A stretch of 64,000 bases of DNA. It comes from Faecalibacterium sp. I3-3-33. GTDB taxonomy: Bacteria; Bacillota; Clostridia; Oscillospirales; Ruminococcaceae. The notes beneath the pieces are model-generated. The model saw nothing but the letters and a program-made list of their open reading frames with translations. It ran no database searches and was not told where the DNA came from. Numbering within the stretch: the first letter of the stretch is position 1; each line of letters starts with the position of its first letter. The stretch covers positions 2,356,001-2,420,000 of the forward strand of contig NZ_CP094469.1 in assembly GCF_023347295.1 (NCBI RefSeq), written 5' to 3'. Positions 30,209-39,757 of this stretch are shown here, piece after piece. The position numbers and the translations under genes are program-made.

Positions 30209-31078
30209 ATGAAAACAGGACTTGTGCTGGAAGGCGGCGCTATGCGCGGAATGTTCACCGCTGGCGTACTGGATGTGCTGATGGAGCATAACATCCAGCT
30301 GGACGGTGCCGTTGGCGTGTCGGCGGGGGCAGTGTTCGGCTGCAACTACAAGTCGCACCAGATCGGACGCACCATCCGCTACAACACGGAATACTGCGCC
30401 GACAAGCGCTACGCCAGCTTTGGCAACCTGCTGCGCACTGGCAACCTGTACAGCGAGCAGTTCTGCTACCATATCGTGCCGGAAAAGCTGGATCCCTTTG
30501 ACACCGAGGCTTTCCGGGAGAACCCCATGGACTTTTTTGTGGTGTGCACCGATGTACGCACCGGCGAGCCCATCTACCGCAAGTGTCGCACCGGCGACGC
30601 CGAGGATATCCAGTGGATGCAGGCTTCGGCATCCATGCCGCTGGCGGCCAAGATCGTGAAGATTGGCCACTATCAGTTGCTGGACGGCGGTGTTGCGGAT
30701 TCCATTCCTGTGCGCTTTTTTGAGTCCATCGGCTACAAGCGCAACCTGATCATCCTGACCCAGCCCAAAGGCTTTGTAAAGCAGAAAAACAAGATGCTGC
30801 CCCTTATCCGGGCGAAGTTTGTGCGCTACCCCGCCTTTGTGGAGGCCGTGGCAGACCGGCACCAGCGCTACAATGAAACGCTGGCCTATATTTCCATGCT
30901 GGAGCAGTCCGGCCGGGCATTCGTCATCCGCCCGCCCATCCCGCTGGAGATTCCCTCTATGGAGCGCGATGCCGCCCAGCTGCGCCGCGTATACGAGACC
31001 GGTCGTGCCGTGGCACAGATCCAGATCGACAAGATCGCAGCCTATGTGGAGAAGTGCAAGGCTGCACCGGAGGAATAA
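30209..31078 (+). CDS. patatin-like phospholipase family protein
   Basis: 289 residues of the RssA/YlbK-type patatin fold. The oxyanion loop is LEGGAMRGMFTAGVLD, the nucleophile elbow GVSAGAVFG (GxSxG), and the catalytic Asp in LLDGGVADSIP. It should hydrolyse acyl esters; the substrate is unknown. No signal peptide, so it is cytoplasmic. GAGGAGG precedes ATG 30209. It is monocistronic with its own promoter and terminator. Confidence 0.93.
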   Translation: MKTGLVLEGGAMRGMFTAGVLDVLMEHNIQLDGAVGVSAGAVFGCNYKSHQIGRTIRYNTEYCADKRYASFGNLLRTGNLYSEQFCYHIVPEKLDPFDTEAFRENPMDFFVVCTDVRTGEPIYRKCRTGDAEDIQWMQASASMPLAAKIVKIGHYQLLDGGVADSIPVRFFESIGYKRNLIILTQPKGFVKQKNKMLPLIRAKFVRYPAFVEAVADRHQRYNETLAYISMLEQSGRAFVIRPPIPLEIPSMERDAAQLRRVYETGRAVAQIQIDKIAAYVEKCKAAPEE

Positions 31079-31082
31079 CGCG

Positions 31083-31122
31083 AAAGGCTGCTGCACAGAT
31101 TTTGTGCGGCAGCCTTTTTTGA
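31083..31122 (+). terminator. terminator after patatin-like gene
   Basis: Stem AGGCTGCTGCAC / GTGCGGCAGCCT followed by TTTTTT. Confidence 0.88.
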
Positions 31123-31129
31123 TAAGGAA

Positions 31130-31240
31130 ACGATTGAAAATGCCCTCCGCTTGTGCTTTGGGCATCTTCAGCGGAAAAATATTTTTATAGAGCAATCCCG
31201 GAAAGTCTGCGGACTTTCCGGGATTGCATTTTCACGGGAG
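31130..31240 (+). repeat. two-hairpin dispersed repeat, copy R4
   Basis: First stem ATGCCC/GGGCAT. Main stem GCAATCCCGGAAAGTC (31192-31207) with its exact complement (31212-31227), loop TGCG. Right end ATTTTCACGGGAG. The main stem differs from R3 at four positions, each matched on the other arm. Confidence 0.88.
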
Positions 31241-31276
31241 AAAAAAGAGGCCTGCACCTTACGGAGCAGACCTCTT
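31241..31276 (-). terminator. terminator after rplL
   Basis: Minus-strand stem AAGAGGTCTGC / GCAGGCCTCTT followed by TTTTC, past the rplL stop codon. Confidence 0.82.
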
Positions 31277-31312
31277 GATGTTCAAGAAAGAACGGTAAGA
31301 GAAGGGGTTAAA

Positions 31313-31687
31313 TTACTTAACCTCAACCTTAGCGCCAGCCTCTTCCAGCTTCTTCTTGATGTCGTCAGCCTCAGCCTGGGAGACCTTCTCCTTGACAGCC
31401 TTGGGAGCGCCATCAACGATAGCCTTAGCCTCCTTCAGGCCCAGACCGGTGATCTCCTTAACGACCTTGATGACCTGCATCTTGGTAGCGCCAGCCTCAG
31501 CCAGGATGACGTCGAACTCGGTCTTCTCTTCCTCAGCGGCAGCAGCAGCGCCAGCAGCAGCGGGAGCAGCAGCAGCAACAGCAGAAACACCGAACTCCTC
31601 GCAGTAGGTGTCGATCAGTTCCTTCAGCTCCAGAACGGTCAGGCCCTTGACGGACTCGATGATGGCAGTAATCTTCTCAGAAGCCAT
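31313..31687 (-). CDS. rplL: 50S ribosomal protein L7/L12
   Basis: 124 residues. An N-terminal dimerisation helix ([20 protein letters not shown]), an Ala-rich hinge and a C-terminal factor-binding domain ([21 protein letters not shown] and [14 protein letters not shown]). It forms the ribosomal stalk with L10 and recruits translation GTPases. It follows rplJ after 70 bp. Confidence 0.98.
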   Translation of the reverse strand: MASEKITAIIESVKGLTVLELKELIDTYCEEFGVSAVAAAAPAAAGAAAAAEEEKTEFDVILAEAGATKMQVIKVVKEITGLGLKEAKAIVDGAPKAVKEKVSQAEADDIKKKLEEAGAKVEVK

Positions 31688-31757
31688 GGTAATAACCCTC
31701 CAATATCAATGGTTTTAGTTTGTTTCAGTTTTTTGTTAAGCGGCGGTCACGCGGCCA

Positions 31758-32273
31758 TTAGGCAGCGGGCTCCTCCTGCTTGTCGGCATAAGCCTGCATT
31801 GCAACGGCCAGACCAGACAGAGTGCTGGTGAGGGCGCCTGCAAACATGGACAGCATACCTTCGCGGTTGGGCAGCTTTGCGATGGCGTTGGTCTCGGCGG
31901 CGTTCATAGCCTTGCCTTCCATGAAGCCAGCCTTCACGACGAACTTCTTGGACTTATCGCCATCCTGATACTTGCACAGGATGCGGGCAGCAGCCATGGG
32001 ATCCTCTTCGTGAGCAAAAGCGACAGCGGTGTCGCCCTTGAAGTTCTCAGCCAGACCCTCCAGAGCGGTACCCTTAACTGCCAGACGCAGCATGGTGTTC
32101 TTCACGACCATGTAATCAACGCCTGCCTCACGCAGCTCCTTACGGAGCTTGGTGTCGTTCTCGACGTTAATGCCGCCGTAAGCGACGACGCAGCCGGAAA
32201 CCGCACTCTCAAACTTTGCCTTCAGATCAGCGACGTAAGCCTGCTTTTCAGAAAGAATCTTTGCACTGGGCAT
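31758..32273 (-). CDS. rplJ: 50S ribosomal protein L10
   Basis: 171 residues. The rRNA-binding N-terminal domain (MPSAKILSEKQAYVADLKAK) and C-terminal helices bind L7/L12 dimers. It has its own promoter and an attenuator-like hairpin in a leader of about 160 nt; L10 leaders are a known site of feedback by the L10-L12 complex. Confidence 0.98.
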   Translation of the reverse strand: MPSAKILSEKQAYVADLKAKFESAVSGCVVAYGGINVENDTKLRKELREAGVDYMVVKNTMLRLAVKGTALEGLAENFKGDTAVAFAHEEDPMAAARILCKYQDGDKSKKFVVKAGFMEGKAMNAAETNAIAKLPNREGMLSMFAGALTSTLSGLAVAMQAYADKQEEPAA

Positions 32274-32475
32274 TCGGTTTCACCTCGTTTCAAAAACTTG
32301 TATCGAAAGCCGGAGCAATGAAAAAAGCCTCTTTCCCGCGCACTGCGCCGAGAGAGAGGCATAAAGCAACTTTACGCACGTTTCTCGGCAGGCGGTCAAA
32401 CTTTACACTGGACTCCAGCGCCTGCTGTCTTAAAAACAGCATGATTATAATACCGCAAACGTGCGGCGTTGTCAA
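32274..32475 (-). promoter_or_regulatory. rplJL promoter and L10 leader with attenuator
   Basis: Minus-strand -35 TTGACA (32470-32475), 17 bp, -10 TATTAT (32447-32452). The leader contains a hairpin GCCTCTCTCTCGG...GGAAAGAGGC followed by TTTTTTC (32321-32360), which is terminator-like and lies before rplJ. This fits the known L10 (ribosomal protein) leader family in Firmicutes. Confidence 0.8.
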
Positions 32476-32547
32476 GTGTTTTTTTGAATTTTCTGACAAA
32501 ATTTTCTGCCATTCCGCAGAACGGCAGAAAAACATCAGAAACTAAAA

Positions 32548-33240
32548 TCAGACACCGTACTTCAGGGTGTTCAGACGGATGCCAGGGCCCATGGTGGTGG
32601 CGATGGTAGCGCTCTTGAAGTAGGTACCCTTAGCTGCAGCGGGCTTTGCCTTGGCAATAGCCTCCATCACAGTGTCCAGGTTGGTGTACAGCTTCTCTGC
32701 ACCGAAAGAAGCCTTGCCCACGGGCACATGGATGATGTTCTGCTTGTCCAGACGGTACTCGATCTTACCAGCCTTAGCCTCGCTGACAGCCTTGCCCAGA
32801 TCGGGAGCCACAGTGCCGGCCTTGGGGTTGGGCATCAGACCACGGGGGCCCAGAACCTTACCCAAACGGCCAACGCGGCCCATCATATCGGGGGTGGTCA
32901 CGACGACGTCAAAATCCATGAAGCCGCCGGCGATCTTTGCGATCAGCTCGTCATCGCCAACGATATCAGCGCCAGCAGCCTCGGCAGCAGCAGCTGCGGG
33001 GCCCTTAGCAATAGCGCAGACGCGGACGGTCTTGCCGGTGCCGTTGGGCAGAACGACAGCGCCACGGACCTGCTGGTCAGCGTGACGGCCATCAACGCCC
33101 AGACGGACGTGCAGCTCGACGGTCTCGTCGAACTTGGCGGAAGCGGTCTTGCAAGCCAGCTCCAGAGCCTCGTTCACATCGTATGCCTTAGTAGAATCGA
33201 CCAGCTTTGCAGCGTCGACATAGTGCTTGCCATGTTTCAT
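32548..33240 (-). CDS. rplA: 50S ribosomal protein L1
   Basis: 230 residues with the L1 motif [20 protein letters not shown] and [12 protein letters not shown]. It binds 23S rRNA at the E-site stalk and often represses its own operon. It starts 57 bp after rplK ends. Confidence 0.98.
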   Translation of the reverse strand: MKHGKHYVDAAKLVDSTKAYDVNEALELACKTASAKFDETVELHVRLGVDGRHADQQVRGAVVLPNGTGKTVRVCAIAKGPAAAAAEAAGADIVGDDELIAKIAGGFMDFDVVVTTPDMMGRVGRLGKVLGPRGLMPNPKAGTVAPDLGKAVSEAKAGKIEYRLDKQNIIHVPVGKASFGAEKLYTNLDTVMEAIAKAKPAAAKGTYFKSATIATTMGPGIRLNTLKYGV

Positions 33241-33297
33241 TGTATATCCTCCTGTGTGGTCATGCGGGCAGTGTTATGCCCTCCCACTGTTTATGTC

Positions 33298-33723
33298 TCA
33301 GCCCTCGACGGTGACGCCCATGGAACGGCAGGTGCCGCGGACCATGCTGCAGGCAGCTTCCAGAGAAGCAGCGTTCAGGTCGGGCATCTTGGTCTTGGCG
33401 ATCTCCTCCACCTGAGCGGCGGTCAGAGAAGCAACCTTTTCCTTGTTGGGCTTGCCGGAAGCGGTGTTGATGCCAGCGGCCTTCTTGATCAGAACAGCTG
33501 CCGGAGGAGTCTTGGTGATGAAGCTGAAGGAGCGGTCAGCGTACACGGTGATGACGACGGGGATCACATAACCCATCTGGTTCTTGGTACGCTCGTTGAA
33601 CTCCTTGGTGAACGCCATGATGTTGACGCCCTTCTGACCCAGAGCAGGGCCAACAGGGGGAGCCGGAGTCGCCTTGCCGGCCTCGATCTGCAGCTTAATG
33701 TAGCCAGTAACTTTCTGTGCCAT
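33298..33723 (-). CDS. rplK: 50S ribosomal protein L11
   Basis: 141 residues, the exact family length. The proline-rich [20 protein letters not shown] loop and the C-terminal rRNA-binding [12 protein letters not shown] are clear. The start at 33723 ([12 protein letters not shown]) has GGAGG ahead, though the frame is open further upstream. Confidence 0.98.
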   Translation of the reverse strand: MAQKVTGYIKLQIEAGKATPAPPVGPALGQKGVNIMAFTKEFNERTKNQMGYVIPVVITVYADRSFSFITKTPPAAVLIKKAAGINTASGKPNKEKVASLTAAQVEEIAKTKMPDLNAASLEAACSMVRGTCRSMGVTVEG

Positions 33724-33859
33724 GATAAATGCACCTCCAAAAATCTGTGGTGAGTTGCGGCGCAGTGTCTCTGCGCCTCCCACGAGCGCGTGCACGCTGC
33801 ACACGCTCTATAAGAACCGCACTGCGGTCTTACCTTGGTAAACGGAACTTGCCGGTTGG

Positions 33860-34411
33860 TTACGGCAGCTCGACCTGACCGATCTCCACCTCTGCGGGGG
33901 TCTCGCGGCCGAACATATTGACCTTGAGCTTCACCTTGAAGTTCTCGGTATCAATGGCCTCCACAAGGCCCATAAAGCCTTCCAGAGGACCGGCGGTGAT
34001 CTGCACGGTATCGCCGACAGCAAAATCGACGCTGAGCGGTGCAGCCTTCTCCACGCCCATCTTCTCCACTTCCTCAGCGGTCAGCGGAACGGGCTTGGAG
34101 GCGGGGCCGACAAAGCCGGTGCAGCCGCGCGTATTACGCACGACATACCAGGTATCGTCGTTCATCACCATTTTGACCAGAACGTAGCCGGGGAACAGCT
34201 TGTGCTCCACCATCTTCTGCTTGCCGTTCTTGTCGATCTCAGGAACCATCTCGACGGGAACCTTGATGTCGCAGATCAGCTCCTGCAGGTGACGGTTCTC
34301 CACCATGGTCTGCAGGTCGTTGGCGACCTTGTTCTCGTAACCGGAATAGGTATGCACAACATACCAAAGAGCCTCAGTGGACTCATCTACCAGCTTGGTT
34401 GATTCTTCCAT
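33860..34411 (-). CDS. nusG: transcription termination/antitermination protein NusG
   Basis: 183 residues. NGN domain (ALWYVVHTYSGYENKVANDL, LFPGYVLVKMVM) then KOW domain (GDTVQITAGPLEGFMG). It binds RNA polymerase and couples elongation, pausing and termination. It sits in the conserved secE-nusG-rplK order, 31 bp after secE. Confidence 0.97.
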   Translation of the reverse strand: MEESTKLVDESTEALWYVVHTYSGYENKVANDLQTMVENRHLQELICDIKVPVEMVPEIDKNGKQKMVEHKLFPGYVLVKMVMNDDTWYVVRNTRGCTGFVGPASKPVPLTAEEVEKMGVEKAAPLSVDFAVGDTVQITAGPLEGFMGLVEAIDTENFKVKLKVNMFGRETPAEVEIGQVELP

Positions 34412-34441
34412 TTTGGTTGACCCTCCGTTTCAAGATGATTC

Positions 34442-34693
34442 TCAGGCGCCGATGATCAGGCCCAGAATACCACCAAAGATGGCATCCAGCAGGATCATCA
34501 CAACCGCTGCGATCGCGACGGTCACAAGCACGACGATGGTGTTGGTCTTGACGTCCTGCTTGGACGGCCAGACCACCTTCTTCAGCTCGCTCTTGGTATC
34601 GCGGAAGAACTTTGCGACCCGTGCGCAGAAGCCCTTCACAGCGGCTTTAGCTTTGGCCACAAAGCCCGGCTTTTTCTCGGTTTTGTCTGCCAT
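34442..34693 (-). CDS. secE: preprotein translocase subunit SecE
   Basis: 83 residues. The family motif FRDTKSELKKVVWPSKQDV precedes a single membrane helix (VVLVTVAIAAVVMILLDAIF). It stabilises SecY in the translocon. ATG 34693 is used; the frame is open upstream through rpmG but those residues are not SecE-like. Confidence 0.95.
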   Translation of the reverse strand: MADKTEKKPGFVAKAKAAVKGFCARVAKFFRDTKSELKKVVWPSKQDVKTNTIVVLVTVAIAAVVMILLDAIFGGILGLIIGA

Positions 34694-34710
34694 TATGCTC
34701 CGCCTTTCTT

Positions 34711-34860
34711 TTACTTGGTTTCGCGATGAACGGTGTGCTTCTTGCAGAAACGGCAATACTTCTTCATCTCGAGACGATCGGGGTTGTTCTTCTTGTTCTT
34801 CGTGGTGTTGTAGTTGCGCTGCTTGCACTCGGTGCAGGCCAGAGTGATTTTAACGGTCAT
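34711..34860 (-). CDS. rpmG: 50S ribosomal protein L33
   Basis: 49 residues, the usual length. Sequence begins [20 protein letters not shown] and ends [10 protein letters not shown]. Two CxxC pairs (CTEC, CRFC) show the zinc-binding form. It is the first gene of the rpmG-secE-nusG-rplK-rplA operon. Confidence 0.96.
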   Translation of the reverse strand: MTVKITLACTECKQRNYNTTKNKKNNPDRLEMKKYCRFCKKHTVHRETK

Positions 34861-34963
34861 TTGTTGACACCTCCATTATAACGGTTGTTTTGAACCTCCC
34901 TCGGGTGCGGGTGGCAGCTGTAAAAACAGGCGCACTTAATAACCCCGCAAAAGAGGTGATATC

Positions 34964-34992
34964 ATTGTACCACGCGTTTTTCAATCCGTCAA
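34964..34992 (-). promoter_or_regulatory. promoter of rpmG-secE-nusG-rplKA operon
   Basis: Minus-strand -35 TTGACG (34987-34992), 17 bp, -10 TACAAT (34964-34969), about 100 bp before rpmG. Confidence 0.8.
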
Positions 34993-35069
34993 GCAGAAAA
35001 AAGCGATTTTGAGAAACTTTTTTCGCAGCCGGCGTCTTTTTGTCCCAAGGCAGCTTTTTTGCATTCTGC

Positions 35070-35098
35070 TTGCATCGCGGGCGTAGATATTGTATAAT
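35070..35098 (+). promoter_or_regulatory. promoter of ddl-murI operon
   Basis: -35 TTGCAT (35070-35075), 17 bp, -10 TATAAT (35093-35098), 72 bp before the ddl start codon. Confidence 0.8.
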
Positions 35099-35170
35099 GA
35101 ATCGAAACGGCATTTTACCGGTTTGAAGCCGCCCCTTTACCGGGGGCTTTATAAATAGGAGTGAGATATC

Positions 35171-36265
35171 ATGCAGTCTGCAAATAAAATGTGTGTGGCG
35201 CTGCTGTTCGGCGGTATGTCCAGCGAACATGAGGTCAGCTGTGTCTCTGTGGGCAACTTTGTCCGCAACATCGACCGCAGCAAATACGAGGTGCTCACCG
35301 TGGGCATCACCAAGGAGGGCCGCTGGCTCTATACCGAGGCCACGGCGGAACAGATGGCCGATGGCAGCTGGGAAGAGCTGCCCGGCAATATGCCCTGCGT
35401 GATCAGCCCGGACCGCGCCGACCACGGCATGATCCTGTTTACCCCGGACGGCCGGGTGGAAAAGATGCACCTTGACGTGGTGATTCCGGTGCTCCACGGC
35501 CTGTGGGGCGAGGACGGCACGGTGCAGGGCCTGCTGGAACTGGCAGGCATCGCCTATGTGGGCTGCGGCGTGCTGGCAAGCTCTGTGTGCATGGATAAGG
35601 CCGTAGCCAACGCCCTGTTTGAAGCCAACGGTGTGCCCCACACCAAGTGGGTAGCCGCCAACCGCTGGGAGATCGAGAAGGATCTGGAGGGCGTTTGCGC
35701 TGGTGTGGAAGAAAAGCTGGGCTGGCCGGTGTTCGTCAAGCCCGCCAACGCAGGCTCCAGTGTGGGCATCTCCAAGGTGTCCAGTCAGGATGAGCTGAAG
35801 GCCGCCATCGCCCTTGCACTGGAAAACGACCGCAAGGTGGTGTTTGAGGCCTTTGTGGACGGACAGGAAGTGGAGTGCGCCGTCATCGGCTCCGACCCCG
35901 CTGTTGCCACCCGTCCCGGTGAGATCCTTGCCGGTGCAGAGTTCTACACCTATGATGATAAGTACAAGAACGGCGTGAGCCAGACCGTCATCCCGGCACA
36001 CCTGCCGGAGGCCAAGCTGGACGAGGTAAAGACCTACGCCGCCATGGCCTACACTGCACTGAACTGCGAGGGGCTGGCACGGTGCGATTTCTTTGTGGAA
36101 AAGAACACCGGCCGGGTGCTCATCAACGAGATCAACACCTTCCCCGGCTTTACCGCCATCAGCATGTACCCCAAGCTCATGGAGCACGAGGGCCTGCCGG
36201 TGCCGCAGCTCATCGACCGCCTGATCGCACTGGCGGTGGAAAGGACGGAAAAGCAGCATGGATAA
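35171..36265 (+). CDS. ddl: D-alanine--D-alanine ligase
   Basis: 364 residues. N-terminal LLFGGMSSEHEVSCVS, central VIPVLHGLWGEDGTVQGLLE and ATP-grasp blocks VFVKPANAGSSVGIS and RVLINEINTFPGFT. It makes the D-Ala-D-Ala dipeptide of peptidoglycan. AGGAG precedes ATG 35171. Its 3' end overlaps murI by 8 bp, joining two cell-wall precursor enzymes in one operon. Confidence 0.97.
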   Translation: MQSANKMCVALLFGGMSSEHEVSCVSVGNFVRNIDRSKYEVLTVGITKEGRWLYTEATAEQMADGSWEELPGNMPCVISPDRADHGMILFTPDGRVEKMHLDVVIPVLHGLWGEDGTVQGLLELAGIAYVGCGVLASSVCMDKAVANALFEANGVPHTKWVAANRWEIEKDLEGVCAGVEEKLGWPVFVKPANAGSSVGISKVSSQDELKAAIALALENDRKVVFEAFVDGQEVECAVIGSDPAVATRPGEILAGAEFYTYDDKYKNGVSQTVIPAHLPEAKLDEVKTYAAMAYTALNCEGLARCDFFVEKNTGRVLINEINTFPGFTAISMYPKLMEHEGLPVPQLIDRLIALAVERTEKQHG

Positions 36266-37082
36266 TCGCCCCATCGGTGTGTTCGACAGCGGTCTGGGCG
36301 GCCTGACCGGCGTGCGGGAACTGCGCAAGCGCCTGCCCCATGAGGATATCATCTACTTCGGCGATACCGGCCGGGTGCCCTACGGCAGCCGCAGCCCGGA
36401 GACCATTTTGCAGTACGCCCGGCAGGACGTGGCCTTTTTGCTTTCCAAAAACGTTAAGTGCATCATGGCCGCCTGCGGTACGGTGAGCAGCACCTACCCG
36501 GCTGCGGAGGCAGCCCAGCTGCCGGTGCCCTACCTTGGCGTAGTGGACGCCGCCGCCCGGGAGGCAGCCTTTGTCACCCGCAACCGCCGCATCGGCGTTA
36601 TTGGCACAGCCGCCACCATCCGCTCCCGCAGCTACGAAAAGCTGCTGCGGCAGCTGGTGCCCGGGGTGGAGATCACCGCCCGCCCCTGCCCGCTGTTCGT
36701 ACCGCTGGTGGAGGCCGGGTATGTGGATCACAGTGAGGCCGGAAAGCAGCAGGTCACAAAGCTGGTCATTGCCCAGTACCTGACCGAGGTGCGCGAGGCC
36801 GGGGTGGATACCCTGATCCTGGGCTGCACCCACTACCCGCTGCTGAAAAGCATGATCGGGGAGTTTATGGGGCCGCAGGTCACGCTGGTGGACCCTGCCA
36901 TGACCGCCGCCCATCATCTGGAGCGGATGCTCGCCGAGCGCGGGCTGCGCGCCGACCACGAGAACGGGCAGGCACACTTTTACGTCAGCGATGTGCCGGA
37001 CTGCTTTGTGCAGACGGCAGACCTGTTTCTGGGCGAGTACAAGGGCGGCCCGGTGGAGCAGATCGCCATTGATAAATATTGA
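36258..37082 (+). CDS. murI: glutamate racemase
   Basis: 274 residues. It supplies D-glutamate for peptidoglycan. N-terminal VFDSGLGGLTGVRELRK holds the DS pair; VPYGSR follows. The second catalytic Cys is in LGCTHYPLL. The first catalytic Cys is in AACGTVSST, where most MurI have ACNTAS: the Asn that contacts the substrate is Gly here. Catalytic cysteines are both kept, so activity is expected. It overlaps ddl by 8 bp and the DUF1934 gene follows closely. Confidence 0.93.
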   Translation: MDNRPIGVFDSGLGGLTGVRELRKRLPHEDIIYFGDTGRVPYGSRSPETILQYARQDVAFLLSKNVKCIMAACGTVSSTYPAAEAAQLPVPYLGVVDAAAREAAFVTRNRRIGVIGTAATIRSRSYEKLLRQLVPGVEITARPCPLFVPLVEAGYVDHSEAGKQQVTKLVIAQYLTEVREAGVDTLILGCTHYPLLKSMIGEFMGPQVTLVDPAMTAAHHLERMLAERGLRADHENGQAHFYVSDVPDCFVQTADLFLGEYKGGPVEQIAIDKY

Positions 37083-37096
37083 TAAGGAAAAACAAC

Positions 37097-37573
37097 GTGA
37101 GCAAGCCACTGAAGGAAGACTATATCATCCGCATTAAAAGCCGCATTGAGCAGCGGCTGGACGAACCGGCTGCGGAAGAGGAAAAAGAAGAATTTGTGGA
37201 GCTGATGACCCGGGGCAGCTTTGTGCTGAAAGGCGGCAGCTACTATGTGACCTACCGCGAGACCGAGACCACCGGCTACGAGGGCTGCACCACCACCCTG
37301 AAGATCGCCGCAGACGGCAGCCGGGTGGCCATGCTGCGGTTCGGCAAGGGCGGCGGGGCAGGCACCCAGCTGCTGATCGAAAAAGGCCGCCGCAACCTGT
37401 GCCACTACGAGACCGGCTTCGGCTCCATGACCTTGGGCGTGACTGCGGACGAGATCGACTGTCACCTGACCGAAAAGGGCGGCACCGCCCGGTTTGCCTA
37501 CCTGCTGGATGCCGACAGCGCCGAGCTGGTGAGCCGCAACCGTCTGGAAGTTACCGTGACCCATGTGAATTGA
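37097..37573 (+). CDS. DUF1934 (YwiB-like) calycin-fold protein
   Basis: 158 residues from GTG 37097, which has TAAGGA 8 bp ahead; a TTG at 37079 overlapping murI has no SD. The core ELMTRGSFVLKGGSYYVTYR and CHYETGFGSMTLGVTADEI match the DUF1934/YwiB family, a lipocalin-like beta barrel often next to argS in Firmicutes. Function is unknown. It sits between murI and argS. Confidence 0.88.
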   Translation: MSKPLKEDYIIRIKSRIEQRLDEPAAEEEKEEFVELMTRGSFVLKGGSYYVTYRETETTGYEGCTTTLKIAADGSRVAMLRFGKGGGAGTQLLIEKGRRNLCHYETGFGSMTLGVTADEIDCHLTEKGGTARFAYLLDADSAELVSRNRLEVTVTHVN

Positions 37574-37608
37574 TGAAGTTCCCTGAGACTGTGAAAGGAA
37601 TCCGACCC

Positions 37609-39423
37609 ATGACTGATTTTGAAAAGACCTACCAGAACTACAACCCCCGGCAGGCTGCGCTGGACGAGGCACGCGCTCTGCTGACCGCAGCCGCCAAGGC
37701 TGCTATGGCAGACGGCACCCTGCCCGAGGCAGAGCTGCCCGCCTTTATCGTGGAGATCCCCGCCGACGTGAAGAACGGCGATATCGCCTCCAACCTCGCC
37801 ATGGCCGGTGCACGCACCTGGCGCAAGGCTCCCAAGATGATCGCAGACGCCCTGCTGGCACATCTGCCCTCTCTTGAAAACAGCGTGTTCTCCAAGGTGG
37901 AGGTCGCCGGTCCCGGCTTCATCAACCTGTTCCTGTCCCAGAGCTTCTGGGCAGGCGTGGTGCTGGGTGCCTGTGCCAACAAGGAATATGGCCGCACCGA
38001 CCACGGCAAGGGTGCAAAGTACAACGTGGAGTTCGTTTCTGCCAACCCCACCGGCCCCATGCACATGGGCAACGCCCGCGGCGGCGCACTGGGCGACTGT
38101 CTGGCCGCTGTGCTGGACTGGTCCGGCTACGATGTGACCCGCGAGTTCTATATCAACGACGCCGGCAACCAGATCCAGAAGTTCGGCAAAAGTCTGGCGG
38201 TGCGCTACCTGCAGCAGTTCTGCGGCGAGGAGGCCTATCCCCTGCCCAAAGAGTGCTATCAGGGCGGCGACATCAAGGTGCTGGCCGGTGAGTTCGCCCA
38301 GCTGAACGGCGACAAGTACGTTGCCGCCTGCAAGGGTATGGACGAGGAAGCTCTGTTTGAGAGCGAAGCCTTTGCCGCCCTGAAGGACGCACTGGTGGCC
38401 TACGCCCTGCCCAAGAACATTGCCGCCCTGAAGCGGGACCTCGGCAAGTACCGCATTGATTACGATGTCTGGTTCCACGAGAGCACCCTGCACGAGTCCG
38501 GCGCAGTTCTGGCTGTGGTGGACAAGCTGCTGGAACTGGGTGCCTGCTACAAAGCCGAGGACGGTGCCATCATGTACCGCAGCGCCCAGTATGCTGCCAA
38601 GTACGGCACTGTGAACAAGAAAAAGACCGAGGACGGCACCGAGGAAGAGGCCAAGGACGAGGTACTCGTCCGCGCCAACGGCATCCCCACCTACTTTGCC
38701 GCCGATATCGCCTACCACTACAACAAGCTGGCTACCCGCGGCTTTGCCAAGGCCATTGACGTGTGGGGCGCAGACCACCACGGTCATGTGGCCCGCATGA
38801 AGGGTGCCATGGATGCCATCGGCCTGAATGGCGAGGATCTGGACGTTGTATTGATGCAGATGGTCAACCTGATGCGGGACGGTCAGCCTGTCCGTATGTC
38901 CAAGCGCACCGGCAACGCCATCACCCTGACCGACCTGCTGGAGGAAGTGCCCATCGACAGCGCACGCTTCCTGTTCAATATGCACGACGCAGGCAGCGGC
39001 ATCGACTTTGACCTGGATCAGGCCGTCAAGACCGACAACGACAACCCTGTGTACTATGTGCAGTACGCCCATGCCCGCATCTGCTCCATCCTGAAAAAGA
39101 TGGAGAGCGAGGGTGTGCAGTTTGCCGGTGCAGAGCACATCGACGCCACCCTGCTCACCGAGCCTTCCGAGATGGATCTGATCCGTATGCTGGCCGCTTT
39201 CCCGCAGGAGATCGTGATGGCTGCTGAAAAGTACGACCCCAGCCGCATCAACCGCTTTGTCATTGATCTGGCAAGCGCCTTCCACCGCTTCTACGGCAAC
39301 TGCCGCATTCAGGGCGCAGACCCCGCCGTGCAGCAGGCGCGCCTTGCCTTGTGCATCGGCGTGAAGAACGCCATCTTCAACGTGCTCACCATGTTCAAGA
39401 TCAACGTGCCCGAGAAGATGTAA
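37609..39423 (+). CDS. argS: arginyl-tRNA synthetase
   Basis: 604 residues. Class I signature motifs: HIGH variant in NPTGPMHMGNARGGALGD and KMSKS variant VRMSKRTGN. The DALR anticodon-binding domain lies at the C-terminus (SAFHRFYGNCRI). It charges tRNA-Arg. AAAGGA lies 9 bp before ATG 37609; an ATG at 37573 overlapping the previous stop is possible. It ends the operon with a strong terminator. Confidence 0.97.
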   Translation: MTDFEKTYQNYNPRQAALDEARALLTAAAKAAMADGTLPEAELPAFIVEIPADVKNGDIASNLAMAGARTWRKAPKMIADALLAHLPSLENSVFSKVEVAGPGFINLFLSQSFWAGVVLGACANKEYGRTDHGKGAKYNVEFVSANPTGPMHMGNARGGALGDCLAAVLDWSGYDVTREFYINDAGNQIQKFGKSLAVRYLQQFCGEEAYPLPKECYQGGDIKVLAGEFAQLNGDKYVAACKGMDEEALFESEAFAALKDALVAYALPKNIAALKRDLGKYRIDYDVWFHESTLHESGAVLAVVDKLLELGACYKAEDGAIMYRSAQYAAKYGTVNKKKTEDGTEEEAKDEVLVRANGIPTYFAADIAYHYNKLATRGFAKAIDVWGADHHGHVARMKGAMDAIGLNGEDLDVVLMQMVNLMRDGQPVRMSKRTGNAITLTDLLEEVPIDSARFLFNMHDAGSGIDFDLDQAVKTDNDNPVYYVQYAHARICSILKKMESEGVQFAGAEHIDATLLTEPSEMDLIRMLAAFPQEIVMAAEKYDPSRINRFVIDLASAFHRFYGNCRIQGADPAVQQARLALCIGVKNAIFNVLTMFKINVPEKM

Positions 39424-39434
39424 CATAAAACCAC

Positions 39435-39474
39435 AGGGGCTGTTGCACAGCATTTGGCGCAACAGCCCCTTTTT
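39435..39474 (+). terminator. terminator after argS
   Basis: Stem AGGGGCTGTTGC / GCAACAGCCCCT followed by TTTTAC. Confidence 0.88.
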
Positions 39475-39509
39475 ACGGTGTATGGTAGGAAAGCAGCTGC
39501 CGCTTCCGT

Positions 39510-39729
39510 CACGACCCCTCCCGTGAAAATGCGTTTGGAGCGCTCCGCAGAGCTTGTCGGGGCAAAGCCCCTCCATCTGCTAGCGCAGACTGCTCTGCCG
39601 CTTAAAAGCCCCACTGGGGCTTTCATTGCTGCGCTGCGCTCCGCAAACGCGGTCGCTCCAAACGCGAAATTAAAAATAATTTTTCCTCTGAATATGCGCA
39701 AAGCAACGCGGAGCGCATTCCAAATCGTC
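39510..39729 (-). repeat. two-hairpin dispersed repeat, copy R5 (expanded)
   Basis: Minus orientation: GACGATTTGGAATGCGC...GCGCAT first stem, then main stem arms GCGTTTGGAGCG / CGCTCCAAACGC kept apart by about 115 bp of extra hairpin-rich sequence, with CTCTGCGGAG on the right. Right end ATTTTCACGGGAGGGGTCGT. It occupies most of the argS-dusB gap. Confidence 0.8.
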
Positions 39730-39757
39730 TACCCCAAAACAAATACAAGGAGAACCC

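Noticed and set aside
37498..39576. A 692-codon frame opposite argS
   Set aside because: Antisense shadow; argS has all synthetase motifs.
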